Source: an uncultured Christensenella sp. | Lineage (GTDB): Bacteria > Bacillota > Clostridia > Christensenellales > Borkfalkiaceae | DNA length: 64,000 bases | Reading direction: 5' to 3' | Assembly: GCA_910577055.1 (NCBI GenBank) | Contig: CAJTKX010000004.1 | Span: 124,001 to 188,000, forward strand | Shown: piece by piece, positions 50,412 through 57,788 of the stretch | How the letters are laid out: each line of letters opens with the position of its first letter | How positions within the stretch are numbered: position 1 is the first letter of the stretch | Position numbers and translations under genes: made by a program | Notes under the pieces: model-generated | Told to the model about the DNA's origin: nothing | What the model saw: only the letters and a program-made list of their open reading frames with translations | Databases searched by the model: none

Positions 50412-51080
50412 TCAGTTCAAATCCCAATTAACCGGCTCTTTGCCGTGGGAAAGCAAATACTCGTTTGTTTTCGAAAAGTGTTTGCACCCGAAAAATCCGT
50501 TGTACGCCGATAGGGGCGAGGGGTGCGCGCATTGTAAAATCAAATGTTTTTTTCCGTCTATTAGGGGAGTTTTGCTGCGCGCGTTGCCGCCCCAAAGAAT
50601 AAACACCGTATTTTCCGTGTTATCCGAAATCAGCTTTATCACGCTGTCCGTAAACCACGCCCAGCCGCAACCCGCGTGAGAGTTTGCCTGATGCTCTCTA
50701 ACCGTCAAGGTTGTGTTCAAAAGCAACACGCCGCTTTCCGCCCACTTGGTCAAATCGCCGCAAACCGGCTCTTTAATTCCCAAATCCGCCTCGATTTCTT
50801 TATAAATATTTTGTAGCGAAGGCGGCAGTTTAACGCCTTTTTTTACCGAAAAGCACAGCCCGTGCGCTTGGTTCGGCTCGTGGTAGGGGTCTTGACCCAA
50901 AATTACCGCTTTAACGGAATTAAGCGGAGTATAACGGAAGCAGTTATACAAATCGTACATATCGGGATAAACGGTATGCGTAGAGTATTCGTTTTTCAAA
51001 AATTCGCGAATTTTCATGTATCTTTCGTCCGCAAATAAAGGGGCAAGCACATCGTCCCAACCGCCGCCGAAGGGTTTCAT
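50412..51080 (-). CDS. ung: Uracil-DNA glycosylase
   Basis: 222 residues. The water-activating motif VILGQDPYHEPNQAHGL (about 60-76), the uracil-binding LLLNTTLTVREHQANSH and the DNA-intercalation loop HPSPLSAYNGFFG (about 186-198) are intact. The enzyme removes uracil from DNA for base-excision repair. It overlaps luxS by four bases and is unlikely to have its own promoter. Confidence 0.95.
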   Translation of the reverse strand: MKPFGGGWDDVLAPLFADERYMKIREFLKNEYSTHTVYPDMYDLYNCFRYTPLNSVKAVILGQDPYHEPNQAHGLCFSVKKGVKLPPSLQNIYKEIEADLGIKEPVCGDLTKWAESGVLLLNTTLTVREHQANSHAGCGWAWFTDSVIKLISDNTENTVFILWGGNARSKTPLIDGKKHLILQCAHPSPLSAYNGFFGCKHFSKTNEYLLSHGKEPVNWDLN

Positions 51081-51505
51081 AAGCTTTCTAAAATCTCCAA
51101 ATATTTTTTACATTCGTGTTTTGCGCACGTCAAATCGTGTTCCGAATAGTTTCCGCACTCCTCGCGTTTATTGCCGGGCACTGCCTCGAATTCAAGCGCT
51201 GCCGCAAAGCTTTGTTTTAAAAGCGGAATAAGTTGCTCGCGCTTTAAATTCACGGTCAAAAGATAAAACCCCGTTCTGCAACCCATAGGACCGAAATAAA
51301 TTATATCGTCCTTGTATACCGAGTTCCTCAAAACAGTTGCAAGCAAATGCTCGATTGTATGCAAAGCGGCGGGGGAGATATAGTCCCCGCAGTTGGGCTT
51401 TTTAAACCGCAAGTCCCAAGTGGTAACGCCGTGCAGTACGTTGCAAAAATGCAAACCCGTCGTAAGCAAGTCGTGATTTTTTGAAAAGGAAGCTATCTTA
51501 TCCAT
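51077..51505 (-). CDS. luxS: S-ribosylhomocysteine lyase
   Basis: 142 residues, a little shorter than the usual 150-160, mainly at the N-terminus. The metal ligands are in HTIEHLLAT (about 49-57) and the late HDLTCAKHE; GPMGCRTGFYLL and EECGNYSEHD are conserved. It cleaves S-ribosylhomocysteine to homocysteine and DPD, the AI-2 precursor. It directly follows mtnN (8-base overlap), which makes its substrate, so this is an activated-methyl-cycle pair. Confidence 0.94.
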   Translation of the reverse strand: MDKIASFSKNHDLLTTGLHFCNVLHGVTTWDLRFKKPNCGDYISPAALHTIEHLLATVLRNSVYKDDIIYFGPMGCRTGFYLLTVNLKREQLIPLLKQSFAAALEFEAVPGNKREECGNYSEHDLTCAKHECKKYLEILESL

Positions 51506-52157
51506 AAATTTTTTCCGTAATTGTTTTTAATTCGCGTTTAAGCGTTTCGAAGCAGACAGATAGGTTTTTAAGGTATTGTTCCGTAGTGCTGCCGCTGCCC
51601 GCTAAGTCCGAAATTATTTTAAAAGAATGCAACTTTACGCCCGCGTGCTTGCAAGCTTGAGCTATCGCGCCGCACTCCATATCGCGGATATCTGCTTCAA
51701 GCACCTTCGTCAACAGCTTAAAGTCGTCCTTGCTGTCGTTGAATCTGTCGCCGGTTGCAAGCTTTTTTGCACCGTATTTGCCGCATATATTGAGGGGTAA
51801 GTAGTTTTCATCGAACTCGTCAAGCGTGCCTATTGCCGTGCCGTTCAGTTGCGTCAAGTCGAAATCATATTGCACCGCGTGGGAAATTTCGTAAATCTCG
51901 CCTATTTTTAAATCCTTACTCAGCCCGCCCGCAACTCCTATATTTATAATTTTTTCGGCTTTAAACTTATCTATGGCAAGCTGCGCGCCGCACGCTGCGT
52001 TAACTTTGCCTACGCCGCAAACTATTACGGCAATCTTCTTTTTGTGCAAAGTGCCCAAAACAACGCGCTTTCCGCTCGCTTTTCGCTCTTTTATGTGCTC
52101 CATTGCGGAAATAATAGGCTCGGCTTCTTTGTCCATTGCAATAACGAAAGTAATCAT
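51498..52157 (-). CDS. mtnN: 5'-methylthioadenosine/S-adenosylhomocysteine nucleosidase
   Basis: 219 residues. MITFVIAMDKEAEPI at the start, IAVIVCGVGKVNAACG (about 48-63), INIGVAGGLSKDLKIGE (about 76-92), ADIRDMECGAIAQACK (about 160-175, purine and ribose binding) and KIISDLAGSGST (catalytic Asp in SD) match MTAN enzymes. It hydrolyses SAH and MTA, releasing adenine. It overlaps the PPTase gene by four bases upstream. Confidence 0.92.
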   Translation of the reverse strand: MITFVIAMDKEAEPIISAMEHIKERKASGKRVVLGTLHKKKIAVIVCGVGKVNAACGAQLAIDKFKAEKIINIGVAGGLSKDLKIGEIYEISHAVQYDFDLTQLNGTAIGTLDEFDENYLPLNICGKYGAKKLATGDRFNDSKDDFKLLTKVLEADIRDMECGAIAQACKHAGVKLHSFKIISDLAGSGSTTEQYLKNLSVCFETLKRELKTITEKIYG

Positions 52158-52690
52158 TTTAAAGCTTCTCCTTTGCGTAACCGAAAACGTTTCAAATCGC
52201 TTTCAAGTATCGGTACACCCCCGCATATACTGCAAATACCTCTATTTTTTAAACTTAAAACGCTTATTGCCGAGCATTGCAACTTTCCGTCGCAATAAAG
52301 CTTTCCGTCAACAAATTCAAGTTTTTTCAAGTCGGTTGCAAGCGTGCCGCCGTTCATCTTGATAAACGCCTCTTTCACCGTCCAATTCTTTAAAAAAGCG
52401 GTAAAATCGCCGTTAATTTCGACTTTTTCACTGGTTGTAAAGCGGTTAAGTACGCTTTCGAACTTCCTATTTGTAAAAATTTCCGTATCTACGCCTACGG
52501 GCGAGTCGCTTAACGCAATTACTGCGACCGTTCGGCTGTGCGAAACGGAAAAATAAAGGGGGTTGCCTTCGATATAAGGTTTGCCGTTTTCAGTGGTTTT
52601 TACCTCGAAACTGCCGCATATATGGCGGGCAATCAGAATTTTTGCCTTCTCGTGAACGCTTTCGTTCTCAGTCAGATACACTTCAAGCAT
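52154..52690 (-). CDS. 4'-phosphopantetheinyl transferase (Sfp type)
   Basis: 178 residues. The three family motifs are readable: PLYFSVSHSRTVAVIAL (about 44-60), PVGVDTEIF (about 64-72, Mg2+ site) and NWTVKEAFIKMNGG (about 105-118). It is shorter than Sfp but has the core fold. It activates acyl- or peptidyl-carrier proteins by attaching phosphopantetheine; no carrier-protein genes are in the window. A diverged copy of the dispersed motif encodes SICGG near residue 155. Its ATG follows the kinase stop by one base. Confidence 0.85.
   Translation of the reverse strand: MLEVYLTENESVHEKAKILIARHICGSFEVKTTENGKPYIEGNPLYFSVSHSRTVAVIALSDSPVGVDTEIFTNRKFESVLNRFTTSEKVEINGDFTAFLKNWTVKEAFIKMNGGTLATDLKKLEFVDGKLYCDGKLQCSAISVLSLKNRGICSICGGVPILESDLKRFRLRKGEALK
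52217..52240 (-). repeat. Diverged copy of the dispersed motif in the PPTase gene
   Basis: On the minus strand GGTATTTGCAGTATATGCGGGG followed by GT, read in two parts (GGTATTTGCA and GTATATGCGGGGGT); several mismatches to the core. It encodes S-I-C-G-G where the apgM copy encodes S-I-Y-G-G. Confidence 0.35.
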
Positions 52691-52691
52691 A

Positions 52692-53603
52692 TTATAACAT
52701 TAATGATTCGATATACTCTATTTGTTCTCTCGTTGCAAGGTTGTTGGTAAACGCGCACGCGCTGCCCGCCGCCGTTGCAAAGTTAAGCGCAGAAAAATAG
52801 TTGCCCGTTTTTATATATTCGTGGATAAATCCCGCGACCATACTGTCGCCCGCGCCAACCGAGTTAACAAGTTGCCCCCGCGTCGCCCTAACGTAAAGCG
52901 ACTGCGCCGTTTCGGTAACCATTGCCGCCCCGGACGAGCCCATCGAAACTATTACGTTTCTTGCGCCCATTTCTTGCAGCTTGCGCGCGCATGCGAAAAT
53001 TCCCTCTACGTCCGGAACGGAAGACAGTCCGAAAATTTCACACATTTCGTAGACGTTGGGTTTTATTAAGAAAGGTCGATACTTTAACGTCTCGGTCAGC
53101 AGTTTGCCGCACGCATCAACAACTATGTTTACACCCTTTATCGTCTTTAACTTTTTAAACAAGTCGGCGTAGGCGGTAAAGTCGAGCGGATAGGGCACGC
53201 TTCCGCAAACCACAAGCCAATCGCCCTCTTTTAAAAGTGATTTCAGCTTCCGCACAAGCTTCGCCACGTCGTTTGCCGTAACTTGCGCGCCCGTGCCGTT
53301 TATGTCGGTTTCGGTGTTGCTTTTAATTTTTACGTTGATGCGGCTTTGCCCCGCAACTTCCAAAAAGCAATAGTCCAAACCCAGCTCTGTCACCTTATCG
53401 CGAATGTATTTTCCCGTAAAGCCCGCAACAAAACCAAGCGCGTAAGTTTCCTCGCCCAACTCTTTTAAGGCAAGCGAAACGTTCAACCCTTTTCCGCCTA
53501 CCGCAAGCCTTTCGCTTGTTGTGCGGTTCACAAGTCCGCCTTTAAGATTATTTACTTGTACGTAGTAATCCAAAGAGGGATTGAACGTCACGGTGTAAAT
53601 CAT
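52692..53603 (-). CDS. fruK: 1-phosphofructokinase-type PfkB kinase
   Basis: 303 residues. The N-terminal VTFNPSLDYYVQV and VGGKGLNVSLALKELG (about 36-51), and the C-terminal PfkB signature VNSVGAGDSMVAGF (about 246-259, catalytic Asp), define the fructose-1-phosphate/tagatose-6-phosphate kinase branch. No PTS or DeoR gene is adjacent, so the physiological sugar phosphate is uncertain. It is the first gene of a six-gene operon and appears to be translated from a leaderless mRNA. Confidence 0.85.
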   Translation of the reverse strand: MIYTVTFNPSLDYYVQVNNLKGGLVNRTTSERLAVGGKGLNVSLALKELGEETYALGFVAGFTGKYIRDKVTELGLDYCFLEVAGQSRINVKIKSNTETDINGTGAQVTANDVAKLVRKLKSLLKEGDWLVVCGSVPYPLDFTAYADLFKKLKTIKGVNIVVDACGKLLTETLKYRPFLIKPNVYEMCEIFGLSSVPDVEGIFACARKLQEMGARNVIVSMGSSGAAMVTETAQSLYVRATRGQLVNSVGAGDSMVAGFIHEYIKTGNYFSALNFATAAGSACAFTNNLATREQIEYIESLML

Positions 53604-53611
53604 ACATAAAA

Positions 53612-53640
53612 ACTTTAATTCTTTTTACTTAATTTGTCAA
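53612..53640 (-). promoter_or_regulatory. Operon promoter for fruK to apgM (leaderless)
   Basis: On the minus strand: TTGACA (53640-53635), 17 bases, TAAAGT (53617-53612), then eight bases to the ATG, with no Shine-Dalgarno site. Confidence 0.75.
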
Positions 53641-53660
53641 TAAAAAACAAAATCAATCGC

Positions 53661-53689
53661 TTGATTTTTTGCCCGCCGTCTGTCATAAT
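53661..53689 (+). promoter_or_regulatory. Promoter of the tmRNA gene
   Basis: TTGATT (53661-53666), 17 bases, CATAAT (53684-53689), ending 26 bases before the mature tmRNA 5' end. Confidence 0.75.
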
Positions 53690-53715
53690 ATGTGCGTAAG
53701 GAATTATTCTCCCTT

Positions 53716-54102
53716 GGGCTAGTTTCAGATTCGATTGCGGGCGGAGAATGAGAAAAGCATACCAAAGGCTCGGCTTTGTAAAAACGGAACTTAAATTTAA
53801 ATGCAGAATCGAAAGATTCCAAAGTTATTGCTTTCCCCTCGTTCAGAGCGGCAAGCGTAGCTTGCGCAGCGTAACTTTCGCTGTCCGTCGTAACTTTTTC
53901 ACCGTTGGAAAGTTTTCGGCGTTAATTAAACGGTAAACTCTTTTCCGCATTTTGTCGCGTGCGGATAAGTGAATTTTAGCGGCATGCACCCTATCTTTCC
54001 CGTCCGTCGGGAAGATGAGGTTAAGTTTAAAGGCGGAATAAGTATGTAGAAAGCTCAAACTAAACTTGTAAGACTCGGGTGCAAGTCCCGACTAGTCCAC
54101 CA
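53716..54102 (+). ncRNA. ssrA: tmRNA (SsrA)
   Basis: 387 nt. The tRNA-like ends pair: GGGCTAG (5') with CTAGTCC, discriminator A and encoded CCA. The 5' part GGGCTAGTTTCAGATTCGAT and the T-arm GGGTGCAAGTCCC are typical. The resume codon is probably GCA at 53803, after TTAAATTTAAAT. The tag frame runs to TAA 53872-53874 and gives 23 residues, starting AESKDSK and ending ASVACAA. That is longer than most tags and ends C-A-A rather than L-A-A or V-A-A. tmRNA rescues stalled ribosomes together with SmpB (not in this window). Confidence 0.92.
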
Positions 54103-54143
54103 AAATACGGCGGCGCGCGAAAAAGCGCGCCGCCGTATTTTGG
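54100..54143 (+). terminator. Terminator of tmRNA
   Basis: A 19-bp stem that starts within the CCA end (54100-54118 with 54125-54143), loop GAAAAA. The right arm ends in TATTTTGG; few T residues follow. Confidence 0.8.
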
Positions 54144-54225
54144 TAATAGACGAGGAGTGAAGCAATTTGCTTAACAAATTGCCCCGTCGCATCGAAGGCG
54201 AAATCTTACAAGTCCGCCAAAACGC

Positions 54226-54273
54226 GGCAACTTTAAAAGTTGCCGCCGCATTATAATGTCGGGACTTGCACCC
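54226..54273. repeat. Hairpin and inverted copy of the tmRNA T-arm
   Basis: 54258-54273 is the exact inverse complement of the tmRNA segment GGGTGCAAGTCCCGAC (54077-54092). Just upstream lies GCGGCAACTT-TAA-AAGTTGCCGC (about 54226-54248), and near 54207-54223 AGTCCGCCAAAACGCGG resembles the tmRNA 3' flank AGTCCACCAAAATACGG (three mismatches). This looks like the footprint of an element at the tmRNA 3' end. No gene is seen in 54144-54298. Confidence 0.5.
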
Positions 54274-54298
54274 TAAGACGTCAGCGCGCTTATTAAAC

Positions 54299-54327
54299 TT
54301 GACAAAGCCGGCGTCGCGCGGTATACT
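54299..54327 (+). promoter_or_regulatory. Promoter of the structured leader/suhB-like operon
   Basis: TTGACA (54299-54304), 17 bases, TATACT (54322-54327). Confidence 0.85.
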
Positions 54328-54333
54328 ATTTCA

Positions 54334-54515
54334 ATAGAAATGCAGCTGAAACTTCATTTGCGCAAAAGAGGTGGAAATTAAACTTCTTTTATAAAAAGCG
54401 CGTAAAATCCTAACGGATTATTGCGTGCGGGAATTCACTTGCCAAACCGCCGAATACTGCTTGGGATTCGGGATAGAAACGGTTAAATTTTATCCAAAAT
54501 ATTCAAAATCGAAGG
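54334..54515 (+). ncRNA. Unidentified structured leader or small RNA
   Basis: About 180 nt between a strong promoter and the suhB-like gene. The visible folds are a long stem at about 54401-54431 (GCGCGTAA/TTGCGTGC with inner AATCC-TAAC-GGATT) and CCGAAT/ATTCGG near 54448-54469. No terminator with a T-run precedes the gene. It matches no riboswitch that I can name; a 6S-like RNA is possible but unproven. Confidence 0.4.
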
Positions 54516-54521
54516 ATGTCT

Positions 54522-55331
54522 ATGCTAAATTACGAAAAGACGCTTAAATCTGTTTCCGCGCTCGTTCGGCAAGCAGCAAAAATAGTAAAATCGAGGGATT
54601 TTACCGTAGAAGAAAAGTCAACTAAGGACGATATCGTTACTTCTGCGGATATCGGCGTGCAAACGTTTTTATGCGACAAGCTTAAAAAACTTTTGCCCGA
54701 GTCCGGCTTTTTGTGCGAAGAAAAACACCTTTCGGACGTAAATCACGATTATGTTTGGGTAATCGACCCCATAGACGGCACAACAAATTTTTCTCGCAAT
54801 ATAAACGAGTGCGCTATCTCCGTCGCGCTTTTATACCGCCGTAAGCCCGTCATCGGAGCGGTTTATGCGCCGTTTCTTGATTTTATATTCACTGCCGCCG
54901 ATGGATGCGGTGCAAAGCTCAACGGAAAGCCTATCCGAACTTCCGATAAAGCTTTCGATAATAGCCTTTTCTGTACGGCGATGAGTCTGTATAAGAAGGA
55001 ATATGCAAAAGTGTGCAACGATATCATTTTCGAAACCTATATGCAGTGCAACGATTTCCGACGCTTTGGCAGCTGTGCCGTGGAACTTTGCTATCTCGCG
55101 GCGGGCAAATGTGATTTATATTTCGAAATCCGCGTGTTTCCTTGGGATTATGCCGCGGCTTATCTTATTCTTAAAGAGGCGGGCGGCGTTTTAAAAGGGC
55201 TTAACGGAGAGGAGCTGTTATTTAACAAGCCGACCGTTCTGGTTGGCGCAAACAACGCCGAAAATTATAAAAAGCTTGAAGAAATAGTCGGCAAATATCT
55301 TAAATCCACGCCGTATTACGAGGAGTTATAA
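54522..55331 (+). CDS. Inositol monophosphatase family protein
   Basis: 269 residues from ATG 54522 (GAAGGA five bases upstream; the ATG at 54516 overlaps that site). The metal-binding motifs are present: STKDDIVTSADIGVQ (about 31-45), FLCEEKH (about 66-72), WVIDPIDGTTNFSRN (about 82-96) and FPWDYAAAYLI (about 207-217). Family members dephosphorylate inositol phosphates, PAP or fructose-1,6-bisphosphate, and SuhB types also act in rRNA antitermination. The substrate cannot be read from the sequence. It is coupled to the next gene (TAATG). Confidence 0.87.
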   Translation: MLNYEKTLKSVSALVRQAAKIVKSRDFTVEEKSTKDDIVTSADIGVQTFLCDKLKKLLPESGFLCEEKHLSDVNHDYVWVIDPIDGTTNFSRNINECAISVALLYRRKPVIGAVYAPFLDFIFTAADGCGAKLNGKPIRTSDKAFDNSLFCTAMSLYKKEYAKVCNDIIFETYMQCNDFRRFGSCAVELCYLAAGKCDLYFEIRVFPWDYAAAYLILKEAGGVLKGLNGEELLFNKPTVLVGANNAENYKKLEEIVGKYLKSTPYYEEL

Positions 55332-56092
55332 TGGGTAGGCTTACGGAAGAGGAAAAACGGTTCATTCCTAAAAGGATTTACGAATCGGACTTAAACGCAA
55401 ATTATAAGCATGATTTATCTAAACTTTACGAGCAAGCGCACAGCGAGCTGTCGTTGCAGCAGACTAAACGCGACCAGATAATAGCGCTGTATATGTCTAT
55501 CTTCTCGTTACTCATTCCGTTTGCGCTTTCGCTTGATAAGTTAACGGTCATGAGCAAGGGACTTATTTTTCTTGCGGTGGGGATAATCGGCGTTATCTTC
55601 AACGTGATAATTATAAGATATCGCATCTATAAAGAAATTTATTGGCTCAGCTGTGAAACGATTACTTGTATGATTAACGTAAAAGACGAGCGGCTAAATA
55701 AGGATATTGTACAGACTCTGTTTTATAAGTCGCTCAGCAAAAAGGGCAAAAACTTCTTCGTACGCGGTAAGTGGAGTTCGTTTAAATACTTCAAAAAGAA
55801 TATTTTCAGTTCCGAGACACTGCATTACATAGTTTTAGACCTTTTGACAAGCGTATTGGTAGGTTTGGGCGGAGTGCTTGTGTTGCCGTTAGATAATCCC
55901 GTAAAGACAATCGTTACGGTATGTATGGCGACGGCGTTGTTTATCGCGCTGCTTACGATATATTTTTATCACTGTACGGAAGTTTATTCGGTTTTAAAGG
56001 ACGGTAAAGACTCATCGTTTAACAAAGCTTTTGCAAAGGCATGGTTCTTGCATTTGTATATCGATATTGCCGACGTCGAAAAGGACGTTTGA
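55331..56092 (+). CDS. Four-helix membrane protein of unknown function
   Basis: 253 residues, translationally coupled to the phosphatase gene. The soluble N-terminus has a coiled-coil-like stretch (LSKLYEQAHSELSLQQTKRD). Helices lie at about 52-70, 78-98, 160-182 and 190-212, with a cytoplasmic loop (VKDERLNKDIVQTLFYK) between the pairs. The two-plus-two layout with long tails resembles SLATT/DUF-type membrane proteins, but no family is clear. Co-transcription with a phosphatase is the only functional hint. Confidence 0.7.
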   Translation: MGRLTEEEKRFIPKRIYESDLNANYKHDLSKLYEQAHSELSLQQTKRDQIIALYMSIFSLLIPFALSLDKLTVMSKGLIFLAVGIIGVIFNVIIIRYRIYKEIYWLSCETITCMINVKDERLNKDIVQTLFYKSLSKKGKNFFVRGKWSSFKYFKKNIFSSETLHYIVLDLLTSVLVGLGGVLVLPLDNPVKTIVTVCMATALFIALLTIYFYHCTEVYSVLKDGKDSSFNKAFAKAWFLHLYIDIADVEKDV

Positions 56093-56106
56093 TTACCGCA
56101 AAAAAA

Positions 56107-56141
56107 AGGAGATTGGCTGAGCCAATCTCCTGAATTTTTTA
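56107..56141. terminator. Bidirectional terminator
   Basis: AGGAGATTGGC (56107-56117) pairs with GCCAATCTCCT (56121-56131), followed by GAATTTTTT; A-run on the left serves the convergent queT-like gene. Confidence 0.87.
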
Positions 56142-56867
56142 TTTACTTAAATTATCTGAAAGAGGAAGAGCTTTGGCTTTCTTTTTGTCGCTGATTAATC
56201 TTGCAACATACAGCGCGGGGGTGTCCAAAAGGGTTGTAAATACAAATATTATATATCCCGAACCGAAAATTGAAAGCAAAGTTAAAATATCGTATGTTCC
56301 CGCAAAGGCAAGCACGGTAAACAAAAGAGAATTAATAAGCTGACTTACTAAGGTAGAGCCGTTGTTTCTAAGCCATAAAAATTTGCGTTTGTCGCCGAAC
56401 TTCTTTTCGGTAAAAGCCCACCATTTGTGATACAGCCACACGTCGAAAAGTTGACTTACCGCGTATACTACAAGCGACGCCATAATCATTCTCGGTGTGT
56501 TCGAGAATACCGCGGTTATCGCGGGCATCGCCGTGTCGCCTTCGCTCGGCTGATACAAAAGCCAACTTTGGCTCAAAACAAGGAAGAAAATCGAGCAGAA
56601 AATTCCCAAAACTACGGCTCTGTTTGCCGATTTTTTGCCTTCGCACTCGGATAAAATATCCGTAATAAGGAATGTGGCGGCAAATAGAATGTTGCCAAGC
56701 GTCTGTTCAAGCCCGAAAGCGGTTATTAAAATTATTACCTCGATATTCGCGCAAATAGTCGCAATTGCAGATAAACAGTAAAGTCCGCTTTTACCAAACA
56801 AAAAGTATGCAAGCAACACGGATCCGTAAATTACGATAACCGATAAAATAAGAATTAACTCGTTCAT
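56139..56867 (-). CDS. Queuosine precursor transporter (YhhQ/VUT family)
   Basis: 242 residues with about six to seven membrane helices. Family features include LFAATFLITDILSECEGKKSA (in two parts: ATFLITDILSE and CEGKKSANRAV, about 62-84), MIMASLVVYAVSQLFDVWLY (about 129-148), WLRNNGSTLVSQLINSLLF (about 166-184) and a late GSGYIIFVFTTLLDTP. YhhQ proteins import queuine or preQ1-type precursors. It overlaps the radical SAM gene upstream by four bases, which fits a queuosine-salvage operon. Confidence 0.88.
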   Translation of the reverse strand: MNELILILSVIVIYGSVLLAYFLFGKSGLYCLSAIATICANIEVIILITAFGLEQTLGNILFAATFLITDILSECEGKKSANRAVVLGIFCSIFFLVLSQSWLLYQPSEGDTAMPAITAVFSNTPRMIMASLVVYAVSQLFDVWLYHKWWAFTEKKFGDKRKFLWLRNNGSTLVSQLINSLLFTVLAFAGTYDILTLLSIFGSGYIIFVFTTLLDTPALYVARLISDKKKAKALPLSDNLSK

Positions 56868-57559
56868 TCGCCCACCCCGAAATCCGTATTATTTATAAGG
56901 ATATCCACACGGTCATCGTCCTTATATTTTGGATACAAATTCTTTAAAAACGCGTCAATCACGCGCTTGTCCGGCTTAACGGAGGTGGAGTTGTCGCACA
57001 TCAAATTAAGGCAGATGCGCTCGAAATATTCAAGCCCGAGCTCGATATCGCGTTGCATAGAAGCCAAGCTTTGACCTTCAAGCCCGAACAAGAAGTTTGC
57101 TTCGTCAAAATTTTTTGCTATAACTTCCGGCTCGCGCACGGGTATACCTTTTTTGTAAACGCCCTCACGCAGCTCGTAATCGAAAGTTTCAAGCCCAATC
57201 TTCATTTTCAGCGTAAACTCTTTAAATTCTTCTCTCAGCGCGGGTATTTTTCCGTCGTAGAGGTAGTGGGCTTCGAAATGAATCGTTTTAATGCGCTTTT
57301 CGCGGCAAACTTTTTTTATGTATTCAAGCGTTTGCTTGTCCAACTCGAACACGGAGCCGCTGTTTATAATTTCAACCTCGCCGTACTTGCCCGTGATTTT
57401 GTCAAGCACGGACTTGTTAAGTTTGAAGTTTTCCGCGTCGTCGTCAAGACAATCCACGTGATAATCGCAAAAAGTGCACTTCTTATAAACGCAGCCGCTG
57501 CCGCGTAAAAGAACAATTTCCCGTTTTAGTTTTTCGGTAATTACAGAATATCTCTCCAT
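56864..57559 (-). CDS. Radical SAM protein, probably queuosine lyase (QueL-like)
   Basis: 231 residues from ATG 57559 (MERYSV); the open frame starts 36 bases earlier without a site. CVYKKCTFCDYH near residue 23-34 is the CxxxCxxC [4Fe-4S] motif of radical SAM enzymes. FINNTDFGVGE closes the protein, and GLETFDYELREGVYKKG resembles the core barrel. Known salvage pathways in Clostridia pair YhhQ with QueL, a radical SAM enzyme that releases queuine from queuosine 5'-phosphate. The operon with YhhQ makes that the best guess. A QueK-type kinase is not next to it. Confidence 0.65.
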   Translation of the reverse strand: MERYSVITEKLKREIVLLRGSGCVYKKCTFCDYHVDCLDDDAENFKLNKSVLDKITGKYGEVEIINSGSVFELDKQTLEYIKKVCREKRIKTIHFEAHYLYDGKIPALREEFKEFTLKMKIGLETFDYELREGVYKKGIPVREPEVIAKNFDEANFLFGLEGQSLASMQRDIELGLEYFERICLNLMCDNSTSVKPDKRVIDAFLKNLYPKYKDDDRVDILINNTDFGVGE

Positions 57560-57700
57560 AAAAAATAAAGCGCTTTCAACTTTCGGAAAAGTCAAAAACG
57601 CGGGGCGCCGCTAAGCGTCCTTTTTCTCCTAGTTTTGATTTTGCCGCTGCAAGGCAGGATGGTTACGAACTGCCCGTTTAAGTTTTACGCGTATATAGCA
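57560..57700 (-). promoter_or_regulatory. Extended -10 promoter and structured leader of the queuosine operon (riboswitch candidate)
   Basis: On the minus strand an extended -10, TGC-TATATA (57700-57692), should start RNA near 57685. The leader has a hairpin GGCAG...CTGCC with a loop containing TTCGTAACC, then an A-rich tail (AAAATCAAAACTAGGAG), then GCGG-CGCC-CCGC-GTTTTT, a small terminator before the gene. preQ1 riboswitches use a stem plus A-rich tail and often control queT. The fit to class I is incomplete (tail too distant), so class III or an unrelated attenuator is possible. Confidence 0.4.
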
Positions 57701-57706
57701 ACACTA

Positions 57707-57743
57707 CCGTGCGAAAAATGCAAGGATTTTTCGCACGGTTTTT
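57707..57743 (+). terminator. Strong stem-loop
   Basis: A 13-bp perfect stem (CCGTGCGAAAAAT at 57707-57719 with ATTTTTCGCACGG at 57726-57738) with T5 on the plus strand. It also lies downstream of the amidase gene on the minus strand, where its U-run is poor. Confidence 0.65.
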
Positions 57744-57784
57744 CAATTTTTTTAATTGACCCCCATATATGCGGCAAATAACGC
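57744..57784 (-). repeat. Dispersed motif copy B
   Basis: On the minus strand: GCGTTATTTGCC, GCATATATGGGGGTC, then CAATTAAAAAAATTG; nearly the same extended unit as copy A at 31196-31236. It lies just after the amidase gene stop. Confidence 0.65.
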
Positions 57785-57788
57785 AAAA

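Noticed and set aside
52688..52700. TATAAT directly before the PPTase ATG
   Set aside because: It is formed by the kinase stop codon and leaves no room for a start site before the ATG; the gene is coupled to the kinase.
54334..54515. T-box leader
   Set aside because: No AGGGTGG-type antiterminator box and no terminator stem with a T-run before the gene.
57560..57700. Straight assignment as a class I preQ1 riboswitch
   Set aside because: The A-rich tail is too far from the first stem and the pseudoknot pairs are not convincing; kept only as a riboswitch candidate.
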